Positions 1 to 9,087 of a stretch of DNA of 64,000 nt are shown one piece after another. The notes below the pieces were generated by a model, which saw nothing but the letters and a program-made list of their open reading frames with translations, did no database searches and had not been told where the DNA came from. Position 1 is the first letter of the stretch, and every line of letters begins with the position of its first letter. Source of the stretch: Spirochaetota bacterium (GTDB lineage Bacteria > Spirochaetota > UBA4802 > JAKQUI01); the NCBI GenBank assembly GCA_029562645.1, contig JAKQUI010000077.1, positions 300,625 to 364,624 on the forward strand, given 5' to 3'. A program made the translations under genes and the position numbers.

Positions 1-2
1 CC

Positions 3-3000
3 GCCGTGCTCGACCGCATCATCATGCGGCTCCTCGAAAAGGACCCGGACCGACGGTATCAGAGCGCCACTGGGCTGTGCGCCGACCTCGAGCGGCTGAT
101 TGGCGGCAATGACGACTTTATTCCCGGCCTGGACGATCACGCGAGCCGCATTGAGCTCGGCGGACCGCTCATTGGACGCGAGACGGAGTTCGAGCGGCTC
201 ACGCGGCTCTATGAGCGAACGCGCCGTGGACGGTGCGCCGTGTGCGTCATCGACGGACCGCCGGGCTCGGGGAAAACGCGGCTCGTCGAGGAATTCGTGG
301 ACCATGTGCGCGGCGTGGGGGGCGCCATCATGACGGGGCGGTGCGTCTCCCAGGGGCCCGCCAGGCCGTACGGCCCGCTCAACGAGGCGCTGGCCGGGTA
401 TGCCGCGGCCTTCGCCGCCTATCCCGACGAGCGGCGGGCGGCGATCCGCGCGCGCACCGCTGAGGAGTTCCCGAGCCTGCGCTCCCTCGTGGCGACGCTG
501 TGTCCCGCGATCACGGGCGTCATCGGCGAAGGGGGTGCGGTGGAGCCGATCAGGGCCGAGCGCGAGGGCGCGCGCTTTCTCGAGGTCGCCGCGCGCCTCT
601 TCTGCGTCCTGGCCGATTGCGAGCGCGGCCTGGCGCTGATCGTCGAGGACGCGCACTGGGCTGACGAGGGGACGATGGCGATCCTCGCCGCGGCGCTCTC
701 CGCCCGGGGAGACCATCCCCTGATGATCGTGCTCACCCGGCGCGGCGGTCCGGGGGGCGACGACGGATTCGTTCCCGGAACACACGCCCGCGCGATCGCG
801 GAGCGCATCAGCCTCGGGCCGTTCGATGAGGCGACGCACGAGCGCTTCGTCGCGCGCATCCTCCGCGACGAGGGCGACGATGTCCGTTCGATTGCGCGGC
901 GCATCTTCCCGCACAGCGGAGGGATCCCGTTTCTGTCGTTGGAGCTCATCAGGCGGTATTTGGATGATGGCGCGCTGTCCTATCTCAACGGACGCTGGCA
1001 TGCCGACCGCGCGCGGCTGGCGTCGATCGACGCGGGAGGGGGCGACCGCGATGTGCTGCTGGCGCGGATCGCCGGGCTGGACGATGACGATCGCGACATT
1101 CTTTCGGTCGCCGCGCTGATCGGCCGCTCATTCCGCCCGGAGCTCGTCGCCGCGGTGAGCGGGCGGGAGGTCGCGCGGGTGCTCGGGGCGATCGACCGCG
1201 CCGGAGATCGCGCGCTCATCGAGCCCGACGTCGGGGAGGCCTACGCGTTCATGCACGACCGCATCCGCGAGGCCTTCTGCGCGGGGCTCCCCGGCGAGCG
1301 GACGCGCGCCCTGCACCGGGCGGCGGTCGAAACGCTCGCCCGATCGCTCTCCGACGACGACGATGCGACGTTGTTTGAAATCGCCCATCACGCGATCGAG
1401 GCGGAGGACCGCGCGCTCATCGTCCGCTGGGCGTCCCGCGCGGCCGGTCGCGCCCGCGCGCGCTACGCGCTCGAAAGCGCCGGGCGCTACCTGCGCGAGG
1501 TGCTGCGCCATCTGGAGCGCGACGGGGACGGGGACGCGCGGGCGCTCTTCGTGAGCGCGACCGTCGAGCTGGGCGAGATCGCGATCGTCACCGGACGGAC
1601 CGACGAGGGCGTCGAGACGTTGCGCGGCATCCTTCCGCGGATCGACGACGACCGCACGCGCGCGACGGCCTATCGCCTGCTCACCGACGCCTGCTACCGA
1701 CGCGGGGACTGGGCCGGCTGCGAGGAGAACGCCGCGCGCGGCCTGCGCCTGCTGGGGGAGCGGCTCCCGCGGACCCGCGGGCGGGTCGTCGCGGGGATCC
1801 TGCGCGAGCTCGCCGTGCACGCGGCGCACGTGCTGTTGCCCGCGGTCTTTGTGCGCGCATCGACACGCGGGACCGGCGCGGTGCCCCGGGAGATCGTGGG
1901 ATTCTACGAACCGCTCAGCATGTCCTACGGGCTCAATGATCCCCTGCGGCTGGTCCGCTGCGCCCTGCGGATCCTGAACATCGCCGAGCGCCGGATCGGG
2001 CCCTCGCCGGAGCTCGCCAAGGCGCTCTCCGGGTACGCGTCGGTGTGCATGGCCGTTCCGCTGTTCGCGCGGGCGCGGCGCTATCATCGTCGCGCGCTGG
2101 CGCTCAACGAATCGCTGGGTTTCGAGGGCGGCATCGCGAAAAGCTGCGAGCTGATGGGATACTTCTACGAGTGGAGCGGCGATTTCACCGCCGCACGGCT
2201 CTCCTTCCAGCGCTCGCTGGACATCTACCGCCGGCTGGGCGACGCCAAGGAATACGCCATGGTGCTCAACGGCCTGGAGCACTGCCATTACTATGCGGGC
2301 GAGTACTGGGACGCGCTCGAGGTGAACCAGCGCTACCGGTCGAGCGCCGCGCTGTCCGACGACGCCTATGCCATGAGCGCGGTGGACATTTACTACTCGC
2401 AGATCTATCGGGAGCAGGGCGACCTCGAGGCGGCCAACCGGCATGCCGGGCGCGCCCGCGACCTCAGCCGAGACCGGGCCATACCGTTTAATTACTGCTC
2501 GTCGCTCGTCGAGCTGGGCATGAACGCGCTGGAGGCGGGCGAGATCGACAGCGCGCGCACCTGCCTCGAGGAGGCGCGCGCGCTTCACGAGCGGGGAAAC
2601 TTTCTGCGCCAGTACATCGTTCCGGTGTATCCCGCGCTGGCGCAGGCGCATCTCGACGAATTCCTGCGCGACGAGGGCGGTCTCACGTCCGAGGCGCGGA
2701 AACGACGCATGGCGGGCCTGCTGCGAATCTGCCGCCTGGCGGCGAGGAAGACGCGCCGCTGGCGGACCCATCACGGGACCGCACTGCGCATACAGGCGCA
2801 ATGCCATGCAATCGCCGGGCGGCATGCGGAGGCCGCGGCGCTCTTTGCGCGCAGCATTGCCCTGTGCCGCGAGTTGGGGCGGCGCTTCGAGACGGCGCGC
2901 GGGCTTTACGAGTGCGGCATGTTCCGCGCCCATACCGGCGACGACCGCGTCTCGCGGCCACTTCTCGAAGAGGCCTATCGGTTGTTCACGGAGCTCGGGG

Positions 3001-3893
3001 CGCAGCTGCACGCATCGCGCATCGCCCTCGTTCTGGGCATCCGGGGCACTGACGACCGCGAGACCCCGCTGAAGCGGCTCATGGGACGGGAGCGCGCGCA
3101 GGCGGCCGGGCGGATCGGGCGGGAGATCGGCGGCGCCGCATCGGAAGAGGCGCTTCTGGATCTCATGGCGGCGCGCACGCTGGAGATGACCGGCGCTCGG
3201 GGATGCGTCATCTATCTTGGCGCGGACGGCGACGGCGCCCCCGTGCGGCGGCACGAGCGCGGCGAGGTGAGCCCGGATGCGAACGCGCATCAACGCGCCC
3301 TCGCGGCGTCGGTGTATTCGGCCGGGGAGTTTCTGCTCGATGCAGGGCCCCCGGTCGGCGGATGCGCGCTGCTGTGCGCCCCCATCCGGGGGGAGGGCGG
3401 CGTGACGGGCGCCTGCTGCATTGAGGGGCCAGCGGACGGGATCGCCTTCACGGTTGAGGACGGCGAATTTCTTTCGGACATTTACGCGACGGCAGCCATG
3501 CGGCTTCAGGCGGGGTTCGGCACGGCCCGCCCCGCACGCACACGAGGCGCAGAGCGCGACGGAGTCACGCCGGGCACCGAGGAGAAGCTGAATGCGGTGA
3601 TCGCCTACATCGGCCAGAACTATCGCGACGAGCTTTCGCGCGAGGGGCTGGCCGCGATGGTCGGCATGAGCCCCAATCACCTCGGCAAGTATTTCGCCAT
3701 CGTCACCGGGAGGAAGATCGGCGACTATGTCAACGAGCTGCGCGTCCGGGACGCGGCCGCGATGCTCGACGGCACCAGCGAGAACATCATCGACATCGCC
3801 TTTGCCGTGGGCTTTGAAAGCCTGCGCACCTTCAACCGCGCCTTCCTCAAGGTGATGAACGTGACCCCCACCGAATACCGCGAGCGCACATAG
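3..3893 (+). CDS. Ser/Thr kinase-AAA ATPase-TPR-GAF-AraC giant regulator (5' end outside window)
   Basis: The reading frame is open to the window edge, so the N-terminus is missing. The first ~35 visible residues (IMRLLEKDPDRRYQSA) match the final subdomain of a PknB-type Ser/Thr kinase. Next comes an AAA/STAND-type ATPase with a P-loop GPPGSGKT (residues ~84-91 from the GTG at 6) and a Walker-B-like segment LALIVEDAHWAD (~205-217). A long alpha-helical TPR-like middle (~480-1020) and a GAF-like segment (~1040-1170) follow. The last ~100 residues are an AraC/XylS double HTH (MVGMSPNHLGKYF; IAFAVGFESLRTFNRAF; C-terminal PTEYRERT). The kinase-AAA-TPR-GAF order is known from large signalling proteins that usually end in a histidine kinase or cyclase. 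Here the output is DNA binding. Target genes are not evident. It is convergent with the BASS transporter, 6 bp away. Confidence 0.88.
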   Translation, partial: AVLDRIIMRLLEKDPDRRYQSATGLCADLERLIGGNDDFIPGLDDHASRIELGGPLIGRETEFERLTRLYERTRRGRCAVCVIDGPPGSGKTRLVEEFVDHVRGVGGAIMTGRCVSQGPARPYGPLNEALAGYAAAFAAYPDERRAAIRARTAEEFPSLRSLVATLCPAITGVIGEGGAVEPIRAEREGARFLEVAARLFCVLADCERGLALIVEDAHWADEGTMAILAAALSARGDHPLMIVLTRRGGPGGDDGFVPGTHARAIAERISLGPFDEATHERFVARILRDEGDDVRSIARRIFPHSGGIPFLSLELIRRYLDDGALSYLNGRWHADRARLASIDAGGGDRDVLLARIAGLDDDDRDILSVAALIGRSFRPELVAAVSGREVARVLGAIDRAGDRALIEPDVGEAYAFMHDRIREAFCAGLPGERTRALHRAAVETLARSLSDDDDATLFEIAHHAIEAEDRALIVRWASRAAGRARARYALESAGRYLREVLRHLERDGDGDARALFVSATVELGEIAIVTGRTDEGVETLRGILPRIDDDRTRATAYRLLTDACYRRGDWAGCEENAARGLRLLGERLPRTRGRVVAGILRELAVHAAHVLLPAVFVRASTRGTGAVPREIVGFYEPLSMSYGLNDPLRLVRCALRILNIAERRIGPSPELAKALSGYASVCMAVPLFARARRYHRRALALNESLGFEGGIAKSCELMGYFYEWSGDFTAARLSFQRSLDIYRRLGDAKEYAMVLNGLEHCHYYAGEYWDALEVNQRYRSSAALSDDAYAMSAVDIYYSQIYREQGDLEAANRHAGRARDLSRDRAIPFNYCSSLVELGMNALEAGEIDSARTCLEEARALHERGNFLRQYIVPVYPALAQAHLDEFLRDEGGLTSEARKRRMAGLLRICRLAARKTRRWRTHHGTALRIQAQCHAIAGRHAEAAALFARSIALCRELGRRFETARGLYECGMFRAHTGDDRVSRPLLEEAYRLFTELGAQLHASRIALVLGIRGTDDRETPLKRLMGRERAQAAGRIGREIGGAASEEALLDLMAARTLEMTGARGCVIYLGADGDGAPVRRHERGEVSPDANAHQRALAASVYSAGEFLLDAGPPVGGCALLCAPIRGEGGVTGACCIEGPADGIAFTVEDGEFLSDIYATAAMRLQAGFGTARPARTRGAERDGVTPGTEEKLNAVIAYIGQNYRDELSREGLAAMVGMSPNHLGKYFAIVTGRKIGDYVNELRVRDAAAMLDGTSENIIDIAFAVGFESLRTFNRAFLKVMNVTPTEYRERT

Positions 3894-3899
3894 CGCGCG

Positions 3900-4901
3900 T
3901 CACTGCGCCGGGTCGGTCTCCGTATCGTCCGTCGCGTTGTGCGCCGTCCGACGCCACCAGGCGGCGAGGACGCTCGCGATGAGCGAGTGCATGAGGCTGG
4001 AGATGGCGCAGGGAATGGCCACGGAGGGGTTCGCGAAATTCGCGCGCGCCAGCACCACGCCCAGTCCGGAGTTTTGCATTCCAACCTCGATGGAGATGGT
4101 GCGCGAGACCGTAACGTCGCGCGCCGCCAGCCATGACAGCGCGTACCCGAAGCAGAAACCCGAGGCGTGCAGCGAACACACGGCCGCGACGAGCGGCGCC
4201 CCGGCGTGGAGGATCTCGTCGCGCCCCGCACCGATGATAGAGGCGACGATGAGCGTGATGAACAGCACGGCCGCAACCGGCGCCGCCGGCAGTATCGCGA
4301 CGGTCGCGCGCGGGAGATAGCGGTTCATGAGAATGCCGGCGACCACCGGCAGCAGGATCACCTGCACCGTGGTCAGGAAGAGCCCCAGGGCCGGCACGTC
4401 CACCCGGCTTCCCGCGAGAAACCAGGTCCAAAACGGCGTCGCAAACGCCGCGAGCAGCGTTGAAACGCTGGTCATGGTGACCGACAACGGCACGTCGGCG
4501 CGCGCAAGATAGGCGAGCACGTTCGACGCGGTGCCGCCGGGGCAGGAGGCCACCAGGATGAGCCCCACGGCGAACACGTCCGGGAGACCGAAGAGGCGCG
4601 CGATGGCCCACCCGGAAAGCGGCATCACCGTATATTGTAACAGTACGCCAAGAAGGACGCGACCCGGAAAGCGCGCGATCCGTCGAAAGTCGTCGACGGT
4701 CAGCGTAAGCCCCATCCCCAACATGATGATGCCCAGGCCCGCCGTGATGAGCGGCCCCGAGAACCAGGTGAACACCGGAGGATGAATGAGCGCGGTAATG
4801 CTGGCCGCAAGAACCCAGACCGGGAATCCGGCGGTGAGATAAAATGACGCCTTATGGTATGTATTCATTGATATTAGCGCCTGGTCGAAATTGCCATACA
4901 T
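3900..4901 (-). CDS. bile acid:sodium symporter (BASS) family transporter
   Basis: A 333-residue polytopic membrane protein with about nine or ten hydrophobic segments and little soluble sequence. Family hallmarks are the GMGLTLTVDDF segment after the second helix, SCPGGTASNVLAYLARAD (the first conserved sodium-site region) and EVGMQNSGLGVVLA (the second). BASS proteins couple sodium entry to uptake of organic anions such as bile acids or pyruvate/keto acids; the substrate here cannot be read from sequence. Two in-frame ATGs are possible: 4901 (weak GAAAG upstream) and 4868 (also a weak Shine-Dalgarno), which would trim 11 residues. It has no operon partner: the neighbour downstream is convergent and the chemoreceptor upstream is separated by ~200 bp. 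Confidence 0.88.
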   Translation of the reverse strand: MYGNFDQALISMNTYHKASFYLTAGFPVWVLAASITALIHPPVFTWFSGPLITAGLGIIMLGMGLTLTVDDFRRIARFPGRVLLGVLLQYTVMPLSGWAIARLFGLPDVFAVGLILVASCPGGTASNVLAYLARADVPLSVTMTSVSTLLAAFATPFWTWFLAGSRVDVPALGLFLTTVQVILLPVVAGILMNRYLPRATVAILPAAPVAAVLFITLIVASIIGAGRDEILHAGAPLVAAVCSLHASGFCFGYALSWLAARDVTVSRTISIEVGMQNSGLGVVLARANFANPSVAIPCAISSLMHSLIASVLAAWWRRTAHNATDDTETDPAQ

Positions 4902-4944
4902 TCAACTTTCAGTTTCGATAGATAGTCAAGAATGAAATTATCAT

Positions 4945-4956
4945 AGCTCTGACCCT
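4945..4956. repeat. partial copy of the GGGGTCAGAGCCCC intergenic repeat
   Basis: AGCTCTGACCCT matches the reverse complement of the short repeat that is clustered at 43900-44031. It lies in the ~200-bp gap between the BASS transporter and the chemoreceptor. The rest of that gap shows nothing I recognise. Confidence 0.4.
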
Positions 4957-5099
4957 TTGAGGGTTGAGCGTTCAATCTACGATTGCTTGCCGTGAGATGG
5001 GTTACCTCCCGATTCCTGTTTGCGAGGACCCTGAGGGTGCTCCTTGGGAGATGGAGGCGTTGGAGAATCAACGAGGATGTTTAGCGTACGGTTGTTACG

Positions 5100-6971
5100 T
5101 TATACTGTGAAAAAATCAATCTCTCGATTCACGGTGTCGGCGTTTGCCGCTATTTCCTCCGAGCCGCTGGCAATTTCCTCGGATGACGATGCGTTCGTCT
5201 GGGTGAGTTCGTTGATGCTGCTGACGGCCTTTAAGATCTCATTGAACGCGTTTTTTTGCTCTTCCGTCGCGTAGGTTATCTCTTCGGACATGCTCTTGCT
5301 TCGTTGCGCCATCGAACCGATGGACCTGTTGATTTCGAGCTGTTCCCCGGTATTCTCCGTTATCGATTTCAGCATGCGCTTGATTCCTTCAACGCTATCG
5401 ATGATCTCGCTGAATACTGCGACCGTGTCCCGTGTGATGTCGACCCCGCGGGTCGTTTCGGTCTCGTTGAGTTTAATGAGACCGTCGATGCTTTTAATGC
5501 TCTGGGCGGTCTGGTCGGCCAGCTTGGAAATCTCGTCGGCTACAACCGCAAATCCCCGTCCCGCATCCCCGGCACGGGCCGCCTCGATTGCCGCATTGAG
5601 GGACAAGAGATTGATCTGATCGGAGATGTCATTGATGATCTTCACGATGGCGGTCATCTCCCCTGAGCTGCTGCTGATGGTTTCAATGCTGCGCTCCATC
5701 TGCTTGAGGGACTCGTCGCCCTTTATCGCCTGTGTTGATATTCGTTCCGAAAAGGTGTGCGATTCGTGTGATAATGATGCAAGGGACTCGATTATGCCGC
5801 TATGTTTGGCGATGGTCTCCGTAAGCTCTTTCACGCCGGTGTTCTGCTGCTCGGCGCTAACGGCGATTCCTTCGATACCGGAGAAGACTTCTTCGACGGT
5901 TGCCATTATCTCCTCAATGTTGGCCGCCTCGGATTGCAAATTGGTCGAAAACGATCCAAGGGCCGATGACATTTGTTCGGTGGATGAGGAAAGTGAGAAT
6001 ACTATTTCCTTGACCGAGGAGACGACCCTGCGAAGGCGAAGCCGAAACTGGTCGAGAAGGATGATGATGAATTCGAATTCATCACTGACGAGCCGGTTCA
6101 TGACGGGGCACTGACGGCAATCTGGGTATGTACGGTTCAGAATCGCCGGGCACTGGACTTCGTTCTTCAGCATCGGCGCATAGGAGCCGACCTCGAGGAA
6201 GCAGGAGTTGGTTTCTTTTCCGAAACACGGGCAGTCATTTTTGCGGCAATCGCGGTCAGTGCTGCAGTCTATCTTCTTCGTTTCGATTTCGAATGCAAGG
6301 TCGCCGTGTGAAAGCCGGTAGATGCCGTTCTCCATGCGGGAAAAAGAGCGGGAGAATTTTTTATTGAAGAGCGTGACGACGAGTATCGAGAGCCCGGTGA
6401 CCAGTACGTTCGAAATAACGATAATGGCGGTGATTGTCGCGTTTCGAATCGAGGTGGCCCGGGATATTCGCTGCTGGGTCGCTTCGTTGTTCTTTATATA
6501 CCCGTCGAAGATTTCGCGCAACACCTTCAAGTGGGCCTGTGTCGTCGTTCGATAGATGGTTACTGCGGTAGCGGTCGAACCGCTCTTTGTGATCAATTCT
6601 GCTGTTGCGTGGAGTTTTTTATGCGGCTCTTCAAGTTTGTCGAATAAAGCGCGCTGCTCCTCGGACATTGGTGCAGCCTTCCCCTGTTGTTTCAGCCCAT
6701 AATACCATTTTCCGAAGGCACAAAAGTGCGGATCTGTCTGCCCGGCAAATGCGTTCCCGGTTACGGCTGAGAGGAGGAGGTTTTCCGACCAGGAGATATG
6801 TTCGATGAGGCGGCTTTTCAGCAGGATTGTGTTCTCGCTGAGGCGATTAACATCATCGTAAGATTTTTGCGTCAGGTTGAACATGAAAATGACGGTTGAT
6901 CCAAAGACGGTCACGATCGCGATGATGATTATTCCTGCGATCAGCATTCTCTTTTTAATTGAGATATACAC
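5100..6971 (-). CDS. methyl-accepting chemotaxis protein with extracytoplasmic CZB-like domain and cysteine cluster
   Basis: A 623-residue chemoreceptor. TM1 is at ~8-31 and TM2 at ~178-202, so residues ~32-177 face the periplasm. That sensor region carries the zinc-ligand pattern of a CZB domain: H58 (HISW), C84 (CAFGKWYYG) and H117/H121 (HxxxH). After TM2 come a HAMP-like segment and then eight cysteines within about 55 residues (C236, 242, 247, 249, 257, 274, 285, 288), suggesting a metal or redox site. The cytoplasmic signalling tip [20 protein letters not shown] is intact. The GTG start at 6971 has AGGAGG seven bases upstream. No che genes are nearby, so it is an orphan receptor. CZB domains are usually cytoplasmic, so placing one outside is unusual. 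The ligand (zinc, hypochlorite or redox state) is inference. Confidence 0.92.
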   Translation of the reverse strand: MYISIKKRMLIAGIIIIAIVTVFGSTVIFMFNLTQKSYDDVNRLSENTILLKSRLIEHISWSENLLLSAVTGNAFAGQTDPHFCAFGKWYYGLKQQGKAAPMSEEQRALFDKLEEPHKKLHATAELITKSGSTATAVTIYRTTTQAHLKVLREIFDGYIKNNEATQQRISRATSIRNATITAIIVISNVLVTGLSILVVTLFNKKFSRSFSRMENGIYRLSHGDLAFEIETKKIDCSTDRDCRKNDCPCFGKETNSCFLEVGSYAPMLKNEVQCPAILNRTYPDCRQCPVMNRLVSDEFEFIIILLDQFRLRLRRVVSSVKEIVFSLSSSTEQMSSALGSFSTNLQSEAANIEEIMATVEEVFSGIEGIAVSAEQQNTGVKELTETIAKHSGIIESLASLSHESHTFSERISTQAIKGDESLKQMERSIETISSSSGEMTAIVKIINDISDQINLLSLNAAIEAARAGDAGRGFAVVADEISKLADQTAQSIKSIDGLIKLNETETTRGVDITRDTVAVFSEIIDSVEGIKRMLKSITENTGEQLEINRSIGSMAQRSKSMSEEITYATEEQKNAFNEILKAVSSINELTQTNASSSEEIASGSEEIAANADTVNREIDFFTV

Positions 6972-7125
6972 GACTGCCTCCTGGACGGAATTCGCAAAGG
7001 GTATAGGCTACCTCATTATTCATTCAATTCAAAAAAATATTCGATACTGAAGCTGTTCTATACATGAGTGGAGAATCCCTTCGTTCGGCGTGCTACTTTA
7101 TTGTTGAGCCCAAATATAAGTAATC

Positions 7126-7138
7126 GGGCTCTGACCCC
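7126..7138. repeat. copy of the GGGGTCAGAGCCCC intergenic repeat (inverted)
   Basis: GGGCTCTGACCCC is the reverse complement of the motif clustered at 43900-44031. It lies in the 364-bp gap between the chemoreceptor and the first lipase. The rest of the gap is AT-rich and holds the lipase promoter region (7205-7290). Confidence 0.55.
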
Positions 7139-7204
7139 ATGCTGCGATGTCCCAAAATCTCTCATTGGGAAATATACATAAAATAATAAATTGTTCATAT
7201 TTAT

Positions 7205-7262
7205 GGTCAAAATCAATTCATGTTCATATTGGCAAGACGATTTATTATAATCCCTGTATATT
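7205..7262 (+). promoter_or_regulatory. lipase-type promoter with conserved upstream block
   Basis: GGTCAAAATCAATT (7205-7218) and TTGGCAAGACGATTT (7229-7243) recur at the same 31-bp spacing upstream of the second lipase (10170 and 10195). A TATATT -10-like box lies at 7257-7262. A weaker version (GACAGT then TATATT) precedes the third lipase. Conservation at three paralogs that are not adjacent makes this a likely shared promoter or operator. The transcription start is inferred, at about 7269. Confidence 0.6.
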
Positions 7263-7270
7263 ATCACTGT

Positions 7271-7290
7271 AAAACCGGCTGGATGGTTTT
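7271..7290 (+). promoter_or_regulatory. 5'-UTR hairpin with GGA in the loop, possible CsrA-type site
   Basis: AAAACC pairs with GGTTTT around the loop GGCTGGAT, a perfect 6-bp stem at the predicted extreme 5' end of the lipase mRNA. The same ACC-N8-GGT arrangement, with loop consensus GNCYGGAT, occurs at the other two lipase genes. A GGA in a hairpin loop is the known recognition feature of CsrA/RsmA proteins. That assignment is inference, and no csrA gene is in the window. Confidence 0.45.
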
Positions 7291-7335
7291 ACAGATTATT
7301 CACTGAACAAGAGTTCCTGAAAGAGGGGGTTGGAT

Positions 7336-8166
7336 ATGAAAAAGATTCTTATCATCACCATGGCGATTTTCATGATGGCGACGGTCGCAGCATCGGCGAA
7401 GACATACGATCTGGTGCTGGTACACGGGCTCACCAACAAGCATCAGTGGAGCGATGCCTTCCTGGACAAGGTCGCTTCGATCTGGGGATCGGGCAATGTG
7501 TATGTCATCTATACGAACGAATCGACGCGCGTGTGGACGCGCAGCATCAACGGCCGCACCATCTACTTCTGCGGCGAGAACGACTTCAGCGCCGGCGACG
7601 ACACCATCTACGACCAGGCGACGCTGATGCGGACGAAGATCACCAAGCTCAATTCGTCCTACGGGCTCAGCGCCAAGTTCAACGTCATCGCGCACAGCAT
7701 GGGCGGATTGGTGAGCCGCTGCTACATCAAGCGATTCCCGAACACGGTCGCGGGGCTGGTGACGCTCGGCACGCCGCACCAGGGCTCTCCGCTGGCGAAT
7801 GTGGCGGCATGGCTGTCGTTCTTCATCGGCGCGGAGGCCGCGGCCAATCAGCTCAAGCCCGCGTATGTGAAGAACACCTTCAATCCAGCATACCCCGTGG
7901 TCGGCGCACCGCTTGCGGACAGCGGAAAGATCTATACGATCGGCGGGGACGGCGACGGCTGGGACTGCTGGGGATGGGGCGGCGAGTTGCAGCTTGGCTG
8001 GGACACGCTCACCACGGTATATTGGAAGGACAGCGACGGGGCGGTCGCGCGCGGCGACGAGCAGATCAGCGGGGCCACGCATGTTGCCACCTTCTGGAGC
8101 TACGATCACATGGAACTGGTTACCAAGGCCGATGTGGCCACGAAGGCTGCCGCATATCTCCGATAA
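7336..8166 (+). CDS. secreted triacylglycerol lipase/esterase (alpha/beta hydrolase), paralog 1
   Basis: A 276-residue protein with a signal peptide (MKKILIITM.., cleavage near ASA-KT at ~20-22). The alpha/beta-hydrolase core shows the oxyanion-hole motif HG (residues 30-31), nucleophile AHSMGG (Ser121), an acidic residue in KDSDG (D234) and a catalytic His in YDHME (H258), so the Ser-Asp-His triad is complete. GTPHQGSP after the nucleophile is typical of bacterial family I lipases. The ATG at 7336 is preferred over the in-frame TTG at 7330 because GAGGGGG sits six bases upstream of it. It probably hydrolyses long- or medium-chain esters in the periplasm or outside the cell. Two paralogs lie at 10330 and 43770 and share upstream elements. 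No lipase chaperone (foldase) gene is nearby. Confidence 0.9.
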   Translation: MKKILIITMAIFMMATVAASAKTYDLVLVHGLTNKHQWSDAFLDKVASIWGSGNVYVIYTNESTRVWTRSINGRTIYFCGENDFSAGDDTIYDQATLMRTKITKLNSSYGLSAKFNVIAHSMGGLVSRCYIKRFPNTVAGLVTLGTPHQGSPLANVAAWLSFFIGAEAAANQLKPAYVKNTFNPAYPVVGAPLADSGKIYTIGGDGDGWDCWGWGGELQLGWDTLTTVYWKDSDGAVARGDEQISGATHVATFWSYDHMELVTKADVATKAAAYLR

Positions 8167-8194
8167 CATACGCACCGAGAGCCTGCATTGAGAT

Positions 8195-8224
8195 CGCGAC
8201 CCCCTGGAGACAGGGGGTTTCGCG
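8195..8224 (+). terminator. hairpin terminator after lipase 1
   Basis: CCCCCTG pairs with CAGGGGG around a GAGA loop, extended by CGCG/CGCG flanks. Only a short TTT follows. It sits between the lipase and the convergent small secreted protein, so it may serve the plus strand. Confidence 0.55.
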
Positions 8225-8248
8225 TATTCGCTCCACGCGTTGATGCGC

Positions 8249-8782
8249 TTAGCGGATCTTCTCCGCGATAAACCCGCCGACGATGTCGCCGTTGTGCTTC
8301 ACCGTCCCCGCGAAGCTTCGTTTCCGTTCGATGTAATATCCCTCGAACTCGAAGCGCTCCCGGCCGCTCTCCTTGAGATTAACGTCGATGGTGAAGGAGA
8401 GCCCGGTGATGCGCGTACGCTTTTTTTCATCGTCGAATCGCTGTTGAAGGCGATAGGCTTCGATGGGCAGCTCCTTCACGGTGTCCCAGTATCGGGGAAC
8501 GGTGATGCTCGCTGCCATCGTCAGGGTGGGGTAGATGTCCTTCACCGGCACGACGGTTATGCTTTTTATAGTGAGGATTTTATCGTGCCACATGGTCCGG
8601 TTCCCGCTGATGAGGACCCGGTACGATCCGGCGATGAGCGCGATCTCCGCCCGGTCCGGTCCCGGATAGGGTTCCTTCCATCCGCCTCCGTCGCGATATT
8701 TTTGCACAACCGGACCGGTATTCGCGAATGTTGGGGTGATGATAACGATCGCGAGCAACAAACTCCACGCAAGGAATTTCAC
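8249..8782 (-). CDS. small secreted protein of unknown function
   Basis: 177 residues from a GTG start (8780-8782) preceded by CGGAGGTG at good spacing. The frame stays open upstream to 8926, but that extension runs through a dispersed repeat and is not credible. The N-terminus VKFLAWSLLLAIVIITPTFA is a signal peptide. The mature part is mostly beta-predicted, with a basic ending (FAGTVKHNGDIVGGFIAEKIR). I recognise no family. It may be a single-domain periplasmic or surface protein. It is convergent with lipase 1 and shares no operon. Confidence 0.7.
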   Translation of the reverse strand: MKFLAWSLLLAIVIITPTFANTGPVVQKYRDGGGWKEPYPGPDRAEIALIAGSYRVLISGNRTMWHDKILTIKSITVVPVKDIYPTLTMAASITVPRYWDTVKELPIEAYRLQQRFDDEKKRTRITGLSFTIDVNLKESGRERFEFEGYYIERKRSFAGTVKHNGDIVGGFIAEKIR

Positions 8783-8900
8783 TGGCGGCACCTCCGTCGT
8801 ATTGATCCGACATTCCCCATTCGATGTTGCCTGCCGATGGGAATTCCCGTAAGCGTTTCGCAGAAAGCGGGGGGCGTCAATGAAATATTGGATGCTGAAA

Positions 8901-8960
8901 AAACCCCAACCTGGTGTCCCCTTCATAAGGGGGAGGTGTCCGAAGGACGGAGGGAGTGGC
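8901..8960. repeat. dispersed GC-rich palindromic repeat, copy a
   Basis: CCCCTTCATAAGGGGGAGGT followed by GTCCGAAGGACGGAGGGAGT. Related copies lie at 9964, 10031, 18788, 24151 and 30420. It occupies much of the 305-bp gap between 8783 and 9087; I see no gene in the remainder. Confidence 0.6.
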
Positions 8961-9087
8961 GATCGATGGTGCAGTTTTCAGAAGGAGAAGCGTGTCGCGA
9001 GGGCAGGGATGCCCGTTCGCGAAATCGCCATGACGGCCTGCCATATCATTCATTCGCTTGCGGCTATGTGACTGCCGGGCCGGGCTG

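Noticed and set aside
1128..3680. Long minus-strand open frame opposite the giant regulator (850 codons)
   Set aside because: It is a GC-bias shadow of the real plus-strand gene: low-complexity Arg/Ala/Pro-rich translation, no start signal and no recognisable domain.
4902..5099. Possible transposase fragment in the gap between the BASS and chemoreceptor genes
   Set aside because: Only a partial short repeat could be seen; no protein fragment with recognisable residues.
7058..7267. Minus-strand small open frame in the gap upstream of lipase 1
   Set aside because: It overlaps the conserved promoter block and lacks a ribosome site or any protein feature.
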